Notes under the pieces: generated by a model
Databases searched by the model: none
What the model saw: only the letters and a program-made list of their open reading frames with translations
Told to the model about the DNA's origin: nothing
Translations under genes and position numbers: made by a program
Shown: positions 1-9,237 of the stretch, one piece after another
How the letters are laid out: every line of letters starts with the position of its first letter
Numbering within the stretch: the stretch's first letter is position 1
Source of the DNA: Balneolales bacterium ANBcel1
GTDB taxonomy: Bacteria; Bacteroidota; Rhodothermia; Balneolales; Natronogracilivirgulaceae
Reading direction: 5' to 3'
Assembly (NCBI GenBank): GCA_029688905.1
Contig: JARULB010000009.1
Coordinates: 1-63,784 of the forward strand
Length of the DNA: 63,784 bases

Positions 1-73
1 GATCGCTGATCTTTTGAGTAATAAGTAAGTTTGCTAAATGAAATGAATCGCTTCTTCTCTTCTTCAACACCTG

Positions 74-145
<72 letters not shown>

Positions 146-152
146 TTAACAA

Positions 153-229
<77 letters not shown>

Positions 230-237
230 ATGGGTTG

Positions 238-320
238 TGGGGAGGACAGGATTCGAACCTGTGAAGGCGTAAGCCAACAGATTTACAGTCTGCCCCGTTT
301 GACCGCTTCGGTACCTCCCC
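238..320 (-). tRNA. tRNA-Tyr (anticodon GTA)
   Basis: This is an 83-nt class II tRNA with a long variable arm. The acceptor GGGGAGG pairs with CCTCCCC. The anticodon loop CTGTAAA contains GTA. It is the second gene of the leftward tRNA operon. Confidence 0.95.
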
Positions 321-356
321 GGGTTTCAGTAATCGAAAAGAACACTACACTAAAAG

Positions 357-429
357 AGCCAGTGACCGGATTCGAACCGATGACCGACGGTTTACAAAAC
401 CGTTGCTCTACCAACTGAGCTACACTGGC
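357..429 (-). tRNA. tRNA-Thr (anticodon TGT)
   Basis: On the minus strand the acceptor GCCAGTG pairs with CACTGGC. The anticodon stem is ACGGT/ACCGT with loop TTTGTAA, so the anticodon is TGT, reading ACA and related codons. It is the first tRNA of the operon, about 113 nt downstream of the predicted transcription start. Confidence 0.95.
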
Positions 430-548
430 ATTAACAAAACAACTGACTAACCGGGCATGAAATTGTATCCTTGACGGTATCGCCAAACCCGAAAATCAGT
501 TTATTTGATTCGATAGGCGCAGTTTCCCGTACATATCGAAAGACTGTT

Positions 549-577
549 AAATTAGGGACTCTCGCACACCATGTCAA
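549..577 (-). promoter_or_regulatory. Promoter of the Thr-Tyr-Gly-Thr tRNA operon
   Basis: On the minus strand, TTGACA (577-572) is separated by exactly 17 bp from TAATTT (554-549). This is a near-consensus housekeeping promoter, and its -10 also resembles the TAnnTTTG box of Bacteroidota-type promoters. It lies between ispF and the first tRNA and points at the tRNAs. The start site would fall near 542, leaving a leader of about 110 nt. Confidence 0.7.
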
Positions 578-597
578 CAAAACGGTGAAAAATATTT

Positions 598-1086
598 TTA
601 ATCGTTTTTTTCGTCTTCAAAAATCAGACATGTTGCCATGGCGCACATGGCTTCCTCCCTGCCAATAATCCCTACTTGTTCAGAGGTGGTTGCCTTGATA
701 GAAACTTTATCAACAGCCATCGAGAGGTCTTCGGCTACATTTGCTCTCATCATTTCAATATGCGGGGCCAGTTTCGGCTTTTCCGCAACGACAGTGACAT
801 CCACATTTCCCGGCCGATGCCCTTTTTCGGCGAGGAGATCCGCAACCGATCTCAGCAGCACCCTGCTGTCGGCATCCTTGTACTGTGACGCGGTATCCGG
901 GAAATGTGTCCCAATATCTCCCAAGGCAGCCGCCCCGAGCAGGGCATCGATAATAGCATGCAGCAACACGTCGGCATCGGAATGACCGTCCAGCCCCTTG
1001 TCATGGGGTATCGTCACCCCACCGAGAACAAGCTTTCGGCCTTTGGCCAGCCTGTGAAGATCATATCCATAACCCACGCGTATCAT
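598..1086 (-). CDS. ispF: 2-C-methyl-D-erythritol 2,4-cyclodiphosphate synthase IspF
   Basis: IspF performs the fifth step of the MEP isoprenoid pathway, cyclising CDP-ME 2-phosphate to MEcPP with release of CMP. The protein opens [13 protein letters not shown], carrying the Asp-x-His metal ligands, and continues with the signature [11 protein letters not shown], which holds the third zinc-binding His. At 162 aa it has the usual length. An upstream in-frame start at 1110 exists, but the ATG at 1086 overlaps the ispD stop as ATGA. That gives translational coupling and the family-typical N-terminus. It is the last gene of queA-ispD-ispF. Confidence 0.95.
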   Translation of the reverse strand: MIRVGYGYDLHRLAKGRKLVLGGVTIPHDKGLDGHSDADVLLHAIIDALLGAAALGDIGTHFPDTASQYKDADSRVLLRSVADLLAEKGHRPGNVDVTVVAEKPKLAPHIEMMRANVAEDLSMAVDKVSIKATTSEQVGIIGREEAMCAMATCLIFEDEKND

Positions 1087-1799
1087 ACGGCCGAATGTGA
1101 CTGAACCCATTTCTCTGCAAAAAAGAGATCGGATGGGTAGGTAATCTTGATATTCTCCTGGGATCCCCGGACCATATATACCGGATACCCCGCAAACTCT
1201 GCAAGTGACGCGTCATCGGTAGCTTTAAAGCCGCTTTTTTCGGCTTTTTTGTAGGCATCTACCAGAATGTCCTTGCGAAAAACCTGGGGTGTCTGAGCCA
1301 GCCAGACCGACTTTCGTTCCGGTGTGGAAACCACCTGCCCGTCCCTGACCACTTTCACCGTATCGCTGGCGGGTATTCCAAGAATAGCCGCTCCGTTCGA
1401 AAGCGCAAGTCTGATCGCCTCCCGAACCGCATTAAGTGGAAAGCAGGGGCGCACGGCATCATGAATCAGAACTACATCGGCACTGGATCCCATCAGATGA
1501 AGCAATCCGTTTTTTACAGAATCCATGCGTTCATCACCGCCATGGATGACATCCAATATGACATCCTTTTCTCTGCCGGCTTCCCGCAAACACTGCGAGG
1601 CGATATTCCGGGTAGTCTGAATCAATTCCGGTGAGGTCGGGATTACAAGGTACCGGACAGTTTCCAGCATCATAAGCCGGTGCACAGTATGAGCCAGAAC
1701 AGGGCGGCCTCTGAGCGACAGCAATTGTTTTACCTGCCCGGAACCCATCCGGGTTCCACTTCCGGCCGCCGGAATTATGACCCCTGTCGTTGAATCCAT
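1083..1799 (-). CDS. ispD: 2-C-methyl-D-erythritol 4-phosphate cytidylyltransferase IspD
   Basis: IspD transfers CMP from CTP to MEP, the third step of the MEP pathway, in the cytoplasm. The N-terminal nucleotide-binding loop is [12 protein letters not shown] followed by KQLLSL. Other family motifs are [18 protein letters not shown] and LAQTPQVF, then ATDDASLAE near the C-terminus. At 238 aa it is of normal length. It starts 3 bp after the queA stop and overlaps ispF by 4 bp. With ispH at 21.1 kb the window holds three MEP-pathway genes. Confidence 0.95.
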   Translation of the reverse strand: MDSTTGVIIPAAGSGTRMGSGQVKQLLSLRGRPVLAHTVHRLMMLETVRYLVIPTSPELIQTTRNIASQCLREAGREKDVILDVIHGGDERMDSVKNGLLHLMGSSADVVLIHDAVRPCFPLNAVREAIRLALSNGAAILGIPASDTVKVVRDGQVVSTPERKSVWLAQTPQVFRKDILVDAYKKAEKSGFKATDDASLAEFAGYPVYMVRGSQENIKITYPSDLFFAEKWVQSHSAV

Positions 1800-1802
1800 G
1801 GG

Positions 1803-2849
1803 TTAAATAATTAACATCGCGTCCCCGAAGGAAAAGAAACGGTACTTTTTGGCTTCCGCTTCCTTGTACACCTCCATCAAAAAATCAAAATCGGCAAAAG
1901 CGGCCGCAAGCATCAGCATGGTTGATTCCGGCCGATGAAAGTTGGTGATCAACCCTTCCGTGATCTTGAAATCGTAGGGCGGATAGATGAACTTGTCGGT
2001 CCAGCCCATGGCCGGCTTTACATGACCGCTGGCGGTGGTGCTTGTCTCAATGGCCCTGACCGAAGAAATTCCACAGGCAACCACCTTGTTCTTCTTCGAG
2101 TTAAGCGCCTCGTTGATAACCCTTGAAGACTCTTCCGATATGTAGTAATTCTCTGAATCCATACGATGCTTGGTCAGGTCCTCCACCTCCACCTGACGAA
2201 ACGTACCCCATCCGATATGGAGTGTAATCGGCGCCATGCGAACTCCTTTCTCCTGCAGCTTTTCGAGCAGCTCCGGAGTAAAATGCATCCCGGCCGTTGG
2301 TGCGGCCACCGCCCCTCGCTCCCGGGCAAACACCGTTTGATAACGCTCTTTATCCGCTTCTTCCGGCTTCCGCTTGATATAAGGAGGAAGCGGCATTTCA
2401 CCCAGCTCGTCAAGAATGGAGTAGAGCTTCTCGTTGGGCTCATCAAAAAGAAACCGAATGGTGCGGCCGCGGGACGTGGTGTTGTCGACCACTTCGGCCA
2501 CCAGGTCATCGCCGAAATAGAGCTTGTTGCCGATTCGGATTTTTCTGGCCGGCTCCACCAGCACATCCCACAATTTGTTTTCCGGCTGCAACTCGCGAAG
2601 CAGAAAAACCTCAATGGAAGCATCCGTTTTTTCCTTCTTGCCTTTCAGCCTGGCCGGAAAAACCTTCGTATTATTATATACCAGGCAATCACCCTTTTCG
2701 AAATATTTATGGATATCGGAAAAATTTTCATGCGTGACCGTTTTGGCCGCACGATCCAACACCATCAGCCTTGACGAATCGCGAGGCTCAACCGGGTGTG
2801 AAGGGATTTTGATTTTGTCCAGCTCATACCTGAAATCCGTTAATTTCAT
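1803..2849 (-). CDS. queA: S-adenosylmethionine:tRNA ribosyltransferase-isomerase QueA
   Basis: QueA moves the ribosyl group of SAM onto preQ1-modified tRNA to form epoxyqueuosine at the wobble base of GUN anticodons. The 348-aa protein has the full-length family pattern. It starts MKLTDFRYELD, has VEPARKIRIGNKL and RYQTVFARERGAVAAPTAGMHFT in mid-protein, and ends with GLITNFHRPESTMLMLAAAF. It is the first gene of a minus-strand operon with ispD and ispF. The tRNA-Tyr(GTA) just downstream is one of the expected substrates. Confidence 0.96.
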   Translation of the reverse strand: MKLTDFRYELDKIKIPSHPVEPRDSSRLMVLDRAAKTVTHENFSDIHKYFEKGDCLVYNNTKVFPARLKGKKEKTDASIEVFLLRELQPENKLWDVLVEPARKIRIGNKLYFGDDLVAEVVDNTTSRGRTIRFLFDEPNEKLYSILDELGEMPLPPYIKRKPEEADKERYQTVFARERGAVAAPTAGMHFTPELLEKLQEKGVRMAPITLHIGWGTFRQVEVEDLTKHRMDSENYYISEESSRVINEALNSKKNKVVACGISSVRAIETSTTASGHVKPAMGWTDKFIYPPYDFKITEGLITNFHRPESTMLMLAAAFADFDFLMEVYKEAEAKKYRFFSFGDAMLII

Positions 2850-2885
2850 AATTCGGTTTGATTGATGAGGTTTTTCAAAAAAGTA

Positions 2886-2914
2886 TTGTAGAACTGCGAA
2901 AAGTTCAGTAATAT
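2886..2914 (+). promoter_or_regulatory. Candidate promoter of tRNA-Ser
   Basis: TTGTAG (2886-2891), a 17-bp spacer and TAATAT (2909-2914) lie 40 bp before the tRNA. The spacing is ideal but the -35 is only a partial match. The queA promoter must lie in the same 104-bp divergent gap on the other strand; I could not pick it out. Confidence 0.45.
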
Positions 2915-2953
2915 AAGCATTTTGGAGTCGTTTTACAAGCTTATTTTAGGAAC

Positions 2954-3040
2954 GGAGGTGTGCCAGAGCGGTCGAATGGGGCGGTCTCGAAAACCGTTGT
3001 GCACGCAAGTGCACCGGGGGTTCGAATCCCTCCACCTCCG
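2954..3040 (+). tRNA. tRNA-Ser (anticodon CGA)
   Basis: This is an 87-nt class II tRNA. The acceptor GGAGGTG pairs with CACCTCC, and a long variable arm (TGCACGCAAGTGCA) is present. The anticodon loop CTCGAAA gives CGA, which reads UCG. CCA is not encoded. It is followed immediately by CTGC and a run of six T, a plausible weak terminator. Confidence 0.95.
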
Positions 3041-3223
3041 CTGCTTTTTTCTTGGCAGAGTATTATTCGGGACTGTTTCATAAAATCAGGCCTTCCCGCT
3101 GTCGTTTTTTTCTCTATTTTATCATATCAAGGCCTTGACATAATTTGAGCGTTTTCGTTACGTTGAGAAGTAACAAACGGAGTCATATACAGAACACTCA
3201 CACCGAACATTCCCGGGAGTTGT

Positions 3224-3742
3224 ATGAAAATTTCAACGGTTGTCAGTTTACTTCTTCTGATTATCTGCGCGCCGCTCCAGGAGGGGATGGCTCAGTTCCG
3301 CTCTGATAACAATTCCGAGTTCGACCGGACAGGACACATTCTGCGCAGCGACAACCCGGATGCCGGAAGCGGCCTTTTCGGATTGCAGGATTTCCAAATG
3401 GACCATTCATATGAAATGACCATGGGATCTTTTGGCGGCAACATGTACAACCAGAACATGTATACCAATACCATGCACCTGCTGTTTAATGAGAACCTCT
3501 ACGGCCGGGTCGACCTCTCCGTTGCTCACTCCCCGTTCGGGAACAACTTCATGGGTCAGGACAACCAGGCCCAGTTTTTTATCCGCAATGCGGAGCTGAA
3601 CTACCGGTTTAGTGACAATGCGCGCATCCAGCTCCGGTTTCAGCAACTGCCTGCCGGGTATGGATACGGCCGGGGATTTGGCTACGGCGGGCCGGCATAC
3701 CACCGAAGCCCGTTTTACCACAACCCGTATTCCCGATGGTAA
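3224..3742 (+). CDS. Secreted hypothetical envelope protein
   Basis: I do not recognise this 172-aa protein. It has a signal peptide (Lys at position 2, hydrophobic core at residues 5-16, probable cleavage after GMA near residue 23). The mature part is rich in Asn, Met, Phe and Tyr, with alternating stretches such as YGRVDLSVAHSPFG and AELNYRFSDNARIQLRF that look like outer-membrane beta strands. The tail is Gly/Tyr/Pro/His-rich (GYGYGRGFGYGGPAYHRSP). It is probably periplasmic or outer-membrane. It lies 65 bp before the LytR_C gene on the same strand, so co-transcription is possible. Confidence 0.6.
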   Translation: MKISTVVSLLLLIICAPLQEGMAQFRSDNNSEFDRTGHILRSDNPDAGSGLFGLQDFQMDHSYEMTMGSFGGNMYNQNMYTNTMHLLFNENLYGRVDLSVAHSPFGNNFMGQDNQAQFFIRNAELNYRFSDNARIQLRFQQLPAGYGYGRGFGYGGPAYHRSPFYHNPYSRW

Positions 3743-3807
3743 CACCCCGGGAAATCGTCCGATCGCAATCTCCAGCGGTCACGCCCAAGCTATCTACAGT
3801 TATTTGA

Positions 3808-4248
3808 ATGACGCATAACAAGAGCTCTACTTTCCTGGTTCATGCCTCTCTGGGCTTTCTGAGTATCCTTTTGCTCATCCTCCTGGCCGCCCTCTTCACA
3901 CGCATCATTTATCCGCGCATAATTGCCGAACGCAGTGAAACCGGTACGCTGCTGAGCGAGGTTATTCAGATTGAAGTAGTCAACGGGTGTGGCGTCCCCG
4001 GCCTGGCCACCCGATTTACCAGCATATTGCGTCAAAACGGCTTCGACGTCGTACAGTCGGGAAATTTTGACACCTTCGACATCAGGGAATCCCTGGTAAT
4101 CGACCGAAACGGAAATATGGAAAACGCCCGCAGGGTCGCACGGGCCCTTGGAATACCCGATGATCGCATTTTGCGGGAGATTTCGTCCGATTTCTATCTT
4201 GATGCCACCGTAGTCATCGGTGCCGATTATGAATCTCTAAAACAGTAA
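3808..4248 (+). CDS. Membrane-anchored LytR C-terminal domain protein
   Basis: This 146-aa protein has one N-terminal membrane segment (about residues 12-33) and then a periplasmic LytR_C-type domain. That domain begins IEVVNGCGVPGLATRFTSILRQNGF and ends FYLDATVVIGADY. LytR_C domains usually follow cell-wall teichoic ligase domains. Here the domain stands alone on an anchor, a layout often found beside rsfS in Bacteroidota relatives. Its function is unknown, though a role in envelope or peptidoglycan binding is likely. It is 8 bp upstream of rsfS. Confidence 0.75.
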   Translation: MTHNKSSTFLVHASLGFLSILLLILLAALFTRIIYPRIIAERSETGTLLSEVIQIEVVNGCGVPGLATRFTSILRQNGFDVVQSGNFDTFDIRESLVIDRNGNMENARRVARALGIPDDRILREISSDFYLDATVVIGADYESLKQ

Positions 4249-4256
4249 AACCATCT

Positions 4257-4643
4257 ATGACCGAAACTTCTCAACCCGATGTTGAAACAGAAACCACGAC
4301 CTTTCCGCAACTTGTATCCCTCATCAATGAAGCGCTGCTGGAGAGAAAAGCCGAACAACTGGTCGTACTTGATGTGAGCGAAATCACTACCCTCGCCGAT
4401 TATTTTATTATCTGCTCCGGCGGATCGGACACCCATATCAAGGCCCTGGCCGACAACGTCAGTGAAAGTATCAAAGAGAGCACAGGCGAACATGTCTGGC
4501 GCAGAGAGGGGCTGGAAAGCAAAAAATGGGTCGTTCTGGACTATGTGAACGTTGTAGTGCATGTTTTCAACCACGAAACCCGGTCTTATTACGCGCTGGA
4601 GAATATGTGGAGTGATGCAAAAATCACCTCAATTGAAGATTGA
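4257..4643 (+). CDS. rsfS: Ribosome silencing factor RsfS
   Basis: RsfS (formerly YbeB/Iojap) binds ribosomal protein L14 and blocks subunit joining during starvation. The 128-aa protein shows the whole family core: VLDVSEITTLADYFIICSG, then SDTHIKALADNV, then WVVLDYVNVVVHVFN and YYALENMWSDA. The start ATG directly follows the LytR_C gene. The 3' end overlaps the following lipoprotein gene by 29 bp in another frame. Confidence 0.93.
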   Translation: MTETSQPDVETETTTFPQLVSLINEALLERKAEQLVVLDVSEITTLADYFIICSGGSDTHIKALADNVSESIKESTGEHVWRREGLESKKWVVLDYVNVVVHVFNHETRSYYALENMWSDAKITSIED

Positions 4644-5037
4644 TACGACTGCCGCGATTGTACTGACTTTCGTTCTGGCCATCGCCTGCAGCACGGAAGA
4701 GCTGGCAGAGCGTTCGACGCATCGGCCCGCCGAACCCGAGAACTCCCGCAACATCTCCTCCGGACCGGTATATGTGGAAGCTCTCGGACTCAAGGAGGAT
4801 AACAGCAAGGCTTTTCTGCAAATCAAGGGGCATCTGCCCACTCCCTGCCACCGGCTCTCTCCGCCCGTCCGGCATCAGCATTCGGATACCCTGAGCATCA
4901 CCCTCTCCTCCTGGCAGCGTTCCGATGTCATGTGCGCACAAGTGCTGGAGCCTTTTGTGTTCTATCTGGAACTCAACGATGAGGAGCTCGATCTGGCCAC
5001 CGTAATCACCTGCAACGGGATCACCATCACTCCCTGA
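4615..5037 (+). CDS. Putative lipoprotein
   Basis: This is a 140-aa protein of no recognised family. Starting at the ATG at 4615, it has a basic N-terminus, a hydrophobic stretch (AAIVLTFVLAIAC) and a lipobox Cys at about residue 23 followed by Ser, so it is probably a lipoprotein. The mature part has three further Cys (CHRLS, VMCAQ, ITCNG) and beta-type stretches. A longer reading from 4561 would bury the signal peptide inside rsfS and is rejected. It overlaps rsfS by 29 bp, suggesting coupled translation. Confidence 0.65.
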   Translation: MQKSPQLKIDTTAAIVLTFVLAIACSTEELAERSTHRPAEPENSRNISSGPVYVEALGLKEDNSKAFLQIKGHLPTPCHRLSPPVRHQHSDTLSITLSSWQRSDVMCAQVLEPFVFYLELNDEELDLATVITCNGITITP

Positions 5038-5235
5038 CCCAATCGCGCGCAACCATCCCCTCATCCAGGCGCCAAATCCATCCGCGCTGTTGGCTATTTA
5101 AAAATTCCGAATGGTTTTTTTGAAACACCGGCATATCTTTCCCGCCACCGGACACCCCTCGCTTTCGCATTTCATAACAATGGCCCGCGCATTCATCTAC
5201 ACAAGTTTGTCTCATTCTTTCTGGAGACGACCCGA

Positions 5236-6579
5236 ATGAGCCTGAGAACCGAATTTCAAAACGAGTCACGGTTAACCCTCGGACTCGGTATCCCTCTGGT
5301 CGGCGCGCAGCTGGCGCAGGTGTCCATGAGTTTTGTCGATACGGTGATGGCCGGCAACTACCATCCCGACGACCTGGCCTCGGTCGCCATCGGTTCCAGT
5401 TTCTTCATGCCGCTCTTTACTATTGCCGTCGGCATCCTGATGGCGCTCAGTCCGATCATAGCACAGCTTTTCGGCTCCCGCCGGCTCGGGCTCATCGGCA
5501 AGAAAGTCCGGCAGGGCCTCTGGCTGAGCCTGTTCCTCTCTGTACCGGCCATACTCGTACTCAACAATCTCGGTCCGGTGATGAACCTCCTGGGCTTCAC
5601 CCCTGAAGTCATCTCAATCACATCAGGCTACCTGTTCGCACTTTCCTGGGGCATCCCCGCCATCTTCGCCTTCATGGTGCTGAGGTTCTTCAACGAGGCA
5701 CTCGGCGCAACCAGGCCGGCACTCTATGTAACCCTGATCGGACTGGCCTTCAACATTTTGGGAAATTACACGCTCATCTACGGACGCTTCGGGTTCCCGG
5801 AGCTGGGCGCTGTCGGCACCGGATGGGCTACCGCCCTGGTATTCTGGGTGATGTTCCTGGTGATGCTCTCATATACCGCCGGACGCAAAACCTTTCGGAG
5901 GTTTCAACTGTTCCGCCAGATTCGCCTGCCGGAACGACGGCATATCGGTGAAATCCTTCGTATCGGCACACCCATCGGCATCAGCATGGGGATGGAAACC
6001 AGCATGTTTGCCATGGTCGCCCTGCTTATGGGATCGCTCGGCACGACCATCGTTGCCGCCCATCAGGTAGCCATTAATATTGCCTCGGTTACCTTTATGA
6101 TACCGCTCGGGCTCTCCATGGCCATTACCGTCCGTGTCGGTCAGCTTCGCGGGAGAAATCAACCGGCAAAGGCACGTTTTGCCGGCTTTACCGGCATCAT
6201 CCTGTGCACCCTCATCATGAGCCTCGCCGCCCTGATCATGATCAGCTTCCCGAAGCAGATTGTCGGAATCTACACCGGCGATCCGGAAGTCATCGAAATG
6301 GCATCCATGCTGCTGATCATGGCCGCCGTTTTCCAGATTTCGGACGGATTGCAGGTGGGTGGATCCGGGGCACTACGCGGACTCAAAGACACCCGCGTGC
6401 CCATGATCGTCAACCTGGCCGCCTATTGGGGGATCGGAATACCGCTGGGCTACTTTCTGGGGATGATCCTGGACTGGGGTCCGCGCGGCCTGTGGATGGG
6501 GCTTATTGCCGGCCTGACCGTAGCCGCCATTCTTCACAACATAAGATTTCACCGCATCACCAGAAGAATGACCTCGTAG
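5236..6579 (+). CDS. MATE family Na+/H+-coupled multidrug exporter
   Basis: This 447-aa inner-membrane protein has the twelve-helix pattern of MATE transporters in two related halves. The N-terminal half carries GIPLVGAQLAQVSMSFVDTVMAG. The second half begins near residue 240 (IGTPIGISMGMETSMFAMVALLMG). MATE pumps export cationic drugs using Na+ or H+ gradients. Length and motifs fit the NorM branch. It stands alone, about 200 bp after the lipoprotein gene. The substrate cannot be told from sequence. Confidence 0.9.
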   Translation: MSLRTEFQNESRLTLGLGIPLVGAQLAQVSMSFVDTVMAGNYHPDDLASVAIGSSFFMPLFTIAVGILMALSPIIAQLFGSRRLGLIGKKVRQGLWLSLFLSVPAILVLNNLGPVMNLLGFTPEVISITSGYLFALSWGIPAIFAFMVLRFFNEALGATRPALYVTLIGLAFNILGNYTLIYGRFGFPELGAVGTGWATALVFWVMFLVMLSYTAGRKTFRRFQLFRQIRLPERRHIGEILRIGTPIGISMGMETSMFAMVALLMGSLGTTIVAAHQVAINIASVTFMIPLGLSMAITVRVGQLRGRNQPAKARFAGFTGIILCTLIMSLAALIMISFPKQIVGIYTGDPEVIEMASMLLIMAAVFQISDGLQVGGSGALRGLKDTRVPMIVNLAAYWGIGIPLGYFLGMILDWGPRGLWMGLIAGLTVAAILHNIRFHRITRRMTS

Positions 6580-6975
6580 CGCTTCAATGACGAGCAGCTC
6601 CATTCGCACCTTCTGTTCCTCCGTTTGGCAACTCTCTGCAACCCAATTTATCAGTGATTCCTGAAATCGTTTGGTCACACTTCGGGGATCTCTCCGGACG
6701 AAGGAAATCGCTCAGGGTTTTCTTGTCCGAGTGACCCGGGTCGCCATCGTTTCACATGCCGACTGCTGTTCGGATAAACGATATCGTTCCTGTTGCGGTT
6801 ATGGTCAGGGTACAACACGGTGCCGAAAGTTCCGCTCCCGGCAGATACGCAATACCCCGAAGAAGTCCGGCAGCCTGCCGTTATCCCGATTGTCGGGATT
6901 CTGCATTGTCTGGAAACGGGAGCATACCTTATCACCGCAGAGCCATTGTTAACGTGAAAAAAGTGAGGAAAATGC
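6580..6975. other. Intergenic region before the polyketide synthase
   Basis: I find no convincing gene in these 396 bp; the reading frames present have no recognisable composition or motif. It contains a perfect 7-bp inverted repeat, ATCCCGA-ttg-TCGGGAT (6883-6899), not followed by a T run. It sits about 77 bp before the polyketide synthase start and could be an operator. Confidence 0.4.
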
Positions 6976-8244
6976 ATGGCTGTCCACATTCACCGCATCG
7001 AGACCTCAGTCCCCGACACCTTCTACCGCCAGTCGTTTGCCTCCGAATTGATGCAAAACATTCCCTGGCGCAGGGCCGGGACCAAACGAATCCTTCGAAA
7101 CATATACCAGCAGTCCGGTATTGAGAAGCGGCACAGTGTCATTACGGATTTCAACGGGTCAGCGACCTCTCCCCTGTTTTTCAACCGGGACGGTTCCCCG
7201 GCGCCTCCTCCCGATACACAAACCCGAAATGAGTGGTATACCCGTGAAGCGCGCCGGCTTTTTTTACGGCTTGGTGACCAGCTGTTGCGCAATTCGCCCG
7301 GATTCAACAAAGAGGATGTCACTCATGTGATTACGGTTTCATGCACCGGTTTCTTTGCACCCGGACCGGATTATTACGTAGTGCGGGAGCTGGGGCTCAG
7401 GGACTCGGTTCAACGGTATCATATCGGCTTCATGGGATGCTATGCTGCGTTTCAGGGACTGAAGATGGCGGATTCCTTCTGCCGATCGAATCCCGATGCC
7501 GTGGTTCTGGTTCTCTGCGTTGAGCTTTGCACCCTGCACCTGCAATTCAGCGAAGATACCGATGCCATCATTTCGGCTTCCGTTTTCGCGGATGGCGGAT
7601 CGGGAGCACTGGTCAGTGCCCGGAATCCGTCCGACATCCGTCGGATGACTTCACAAGACGGCCACAACCCCCTTCCAAAATCACTAAATGACGATGATTC
7701 ACCAACCGGTCTGCCCGACTCCGGGCAAAGTCAGGATATAACCCTGGAAATGCTGGACTTTCAATGCAGCATCACTCCGGAAGGAGAAGAGGATATGGCC
7801 TGGACCATTGGCAACCAGGGTTTTCTGATGAGGCTCTCCACATACGTGCCGGATATCATCCGGAAAAATATCGGGCCGGCACTCACATCCATATTGAAGT
7901 CGGCAGACCTCAAATCCGGCGACATCGCCCGATGGGCGGTGCATCCCGGGGGGCGGGCCATTCTGGACAAGGTCAGAGACGCATTGCAACTTCCCGACGA
8001 ACAGCTTTCAGATTCCCGAGCCGTACTCCGCGATTACGGCAACATGAGCAGCGCCACAATTTTGTTCGTTTTAAAAAGGATGATGGAGGACACCAGCCTG
8101 CAGGCAAACCGGACCGTGTTTGCGATGGCCTTCGGACCCGGTCTCACCATCGAATCCGGTTTATTCCGCACCCGACAGATTTCGAACCGCGAATCGCAGC
8201 AAAACCGTCAAAATAAAGAGGTCCCGAAAGCAGTAAAATCCTGA
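6976..8244 (+). CDS. Type III polyketide synthase
   Basis: Type III PKSs are chalcone-synthase-like homodimers that extend an acyl-CoA starter with malonyl-CoA and cyclise the product to resorcinols or pyrones. The catalytic triad is visible: Cys155 in GFMGCYAAF, His323 in WAVHPGG and Asn356 in YGNMSS. Other family signatures are VSCTGFFAPGPDY and the C-terminal AFGPGLTIESGLF. At 422 aa it is longer than the usual 350-400, with an extra polar loop at about residues 220-255. The gene begins a cassette with a methyltransferase and an FAD monooxygenase, as in the alkylresorcinol/quinone operon srsABC. The actual product is not provable from sequence. Confidence 0.93.
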   Translation: MAVHIHRIETSVPDTFYRQSFASELMQNIPWRRAGTKRILRNIYQQSGIEKRHSVITDFNGSATSPLFFNRDGSPAPPPDTQTRNEWYTREARRLFLRLGDQLLRNSPGFNKEDVTHVITVSCTGFFAPGPDYYVVRELGLRDSVQRYHIGFMGCYAAFQGLKMADSFCRSNPDAVVLVLCVELCTLHLQFSEDTDAIISASVFADGGSGALVSARNPSDIRRMTSQDGHNPLPKSLNDDDSPTGLPDSGQSQDITLEMLDFQCSITPEGEEDMAWTIGNQGFLMRLSTYVPDIIRKNIGPALTSILKSADLKSGDIARWAVHPGGRAILDKVRDALQLPDEQLSDSRAVLRDYGNMSSATILFVLKRMMEDTSLQANRTVFAMAFGPGLTIESGLFRTRQISNRESQQNRQNKEVPKAVKS

Positions 8245-8418
8245 AATTGAAGTTCCGTACCGGGTATCTTTCCTGCACATGCAAAACACCTGCACACAAA
8301 CGCGAAAATCCTGCCGCAACAAACACCTGGCCTTTCGGCGGTGAAGCGATCCGGCTTTCTGCCGATAACCATTTCCGGTATCTTCTGTTTCCATCATACG
8401 ATTTCCCGGCATTCCCCC

Positions 8419-9210
8419 ATGATCACACCCCTTACCCAGCGACAGTCCGAGCTTGTTGAATGGATGGACAGGCCCGATTGCAACCCGGAGCTCCTGCGCA
8501 ACACCTACCGCCACTTTTCTACCGTCAATGAGTGGATTTCAGGCTGGCGGGATGTGTATCTGCGCCTTATCCGTCCCGAGCTCGTTCCCGGCAAGTTGTT
8601 CCGGCTGCTTGATGTTGGTTCGGGTGGAGGAGACATCACAAAAAAACTCTGGAAATGGGCCAGAAATGACGGTTTTACGCTGGATGTCACGGGCATAGAC
8701 CCCGACCCTCGCGCGCTTGCCTTTTCTTCGGAACACATACAGCCTCATAATTATCCAGGACTTCGATTTGTGCAGACCGACACCTCCGGACTCCTCCACA
8801 ACAACATAAAGTTTGATTTCGTCGTGAGTAATCACGTGCTTCATCATCTTAAGAACAGGGAAGTCGCTCCGTTTCTGAACGGACTGTCGCAGCTTGCATC
8901 CAGACGCGTTATCTGCAGTGATATTGAACGCTCGTCCCTGGGCTATTTCCTGTTCTCCGCACTCACATTGCCGCTGTTCAACGACTCCTATATCCGAACG
9001 GACGGACTGATATCGATCAAAAAAAGCTTTACCTGTAATGAGCTCATGCGCATTGCGCCATCCGGCTGGACGGTCAGGCGCCAGTTTCCATTCCGCCTTC
9101 TGGCGATATATGACACTGCCGCATCAAAGCGTTCATCTGCAAGCAGCCCGCATCCCTACCGGTCCATTGCCGCCGGCAATCTCGCATCCGGTCAAACGAA
9201 ACAAATCTGA
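8419..9210 (+). CDS. Class I SAM-dependent methyltransferase of the polyketide cassette
   Basis: The 263-aa protein has the Rossmann methyltransferase motif I LLDVGSGGGD (residues 63-72). The acidic loop is GIDPDPRALAF, and motif IV is FDFVVSNHVLHHL. It resembles UbiE-like and polyketide O/C-methyltransferases. I chose the ATG at 8419 (MITPLTQRQ). A start at 8341 would add an unrelated hydrophobic N-terminus. It sits between the type III PKS and the FAD monooxygenase, so the likely substrate is the PKS product or its hydroxylated form, as for SrsB. Confidence 0.85.
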   Translation: MITPLTQRQSELVEWMDRPDCNPELLRNTYRHFSTVNEWISGWRDVYLRLIRPELVPGKLFRLLDVGSGGGDITKKLWKWARNDGFTLDVTGIDPDPRALAFSSEHIQPHNYPGLRFVQTDTSGLLHNNIKFDFVVSNHVLHHLKNREVAPFLNGLSQLASRRVICSDIERSSLGYFLFSALTLPLFNDSYIRTDGLISIKKSFTCNELMRIAPSGWTVRRQFPFRLLAIYDTAASKRSSASSPHPYRSIAAGNLASGQTKQI

Positions 9211-9237
9211 GCACATCCAACCAGAAACGGCCGCCCC

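Noticed and set aside
6675-6989. 104-codon minus-strand frame in the gap before the polyketide synthase
   Set aside because: No ribosome site, no motif, Arg/Ser/Pro-rich composition, and it runs into the synthase start.
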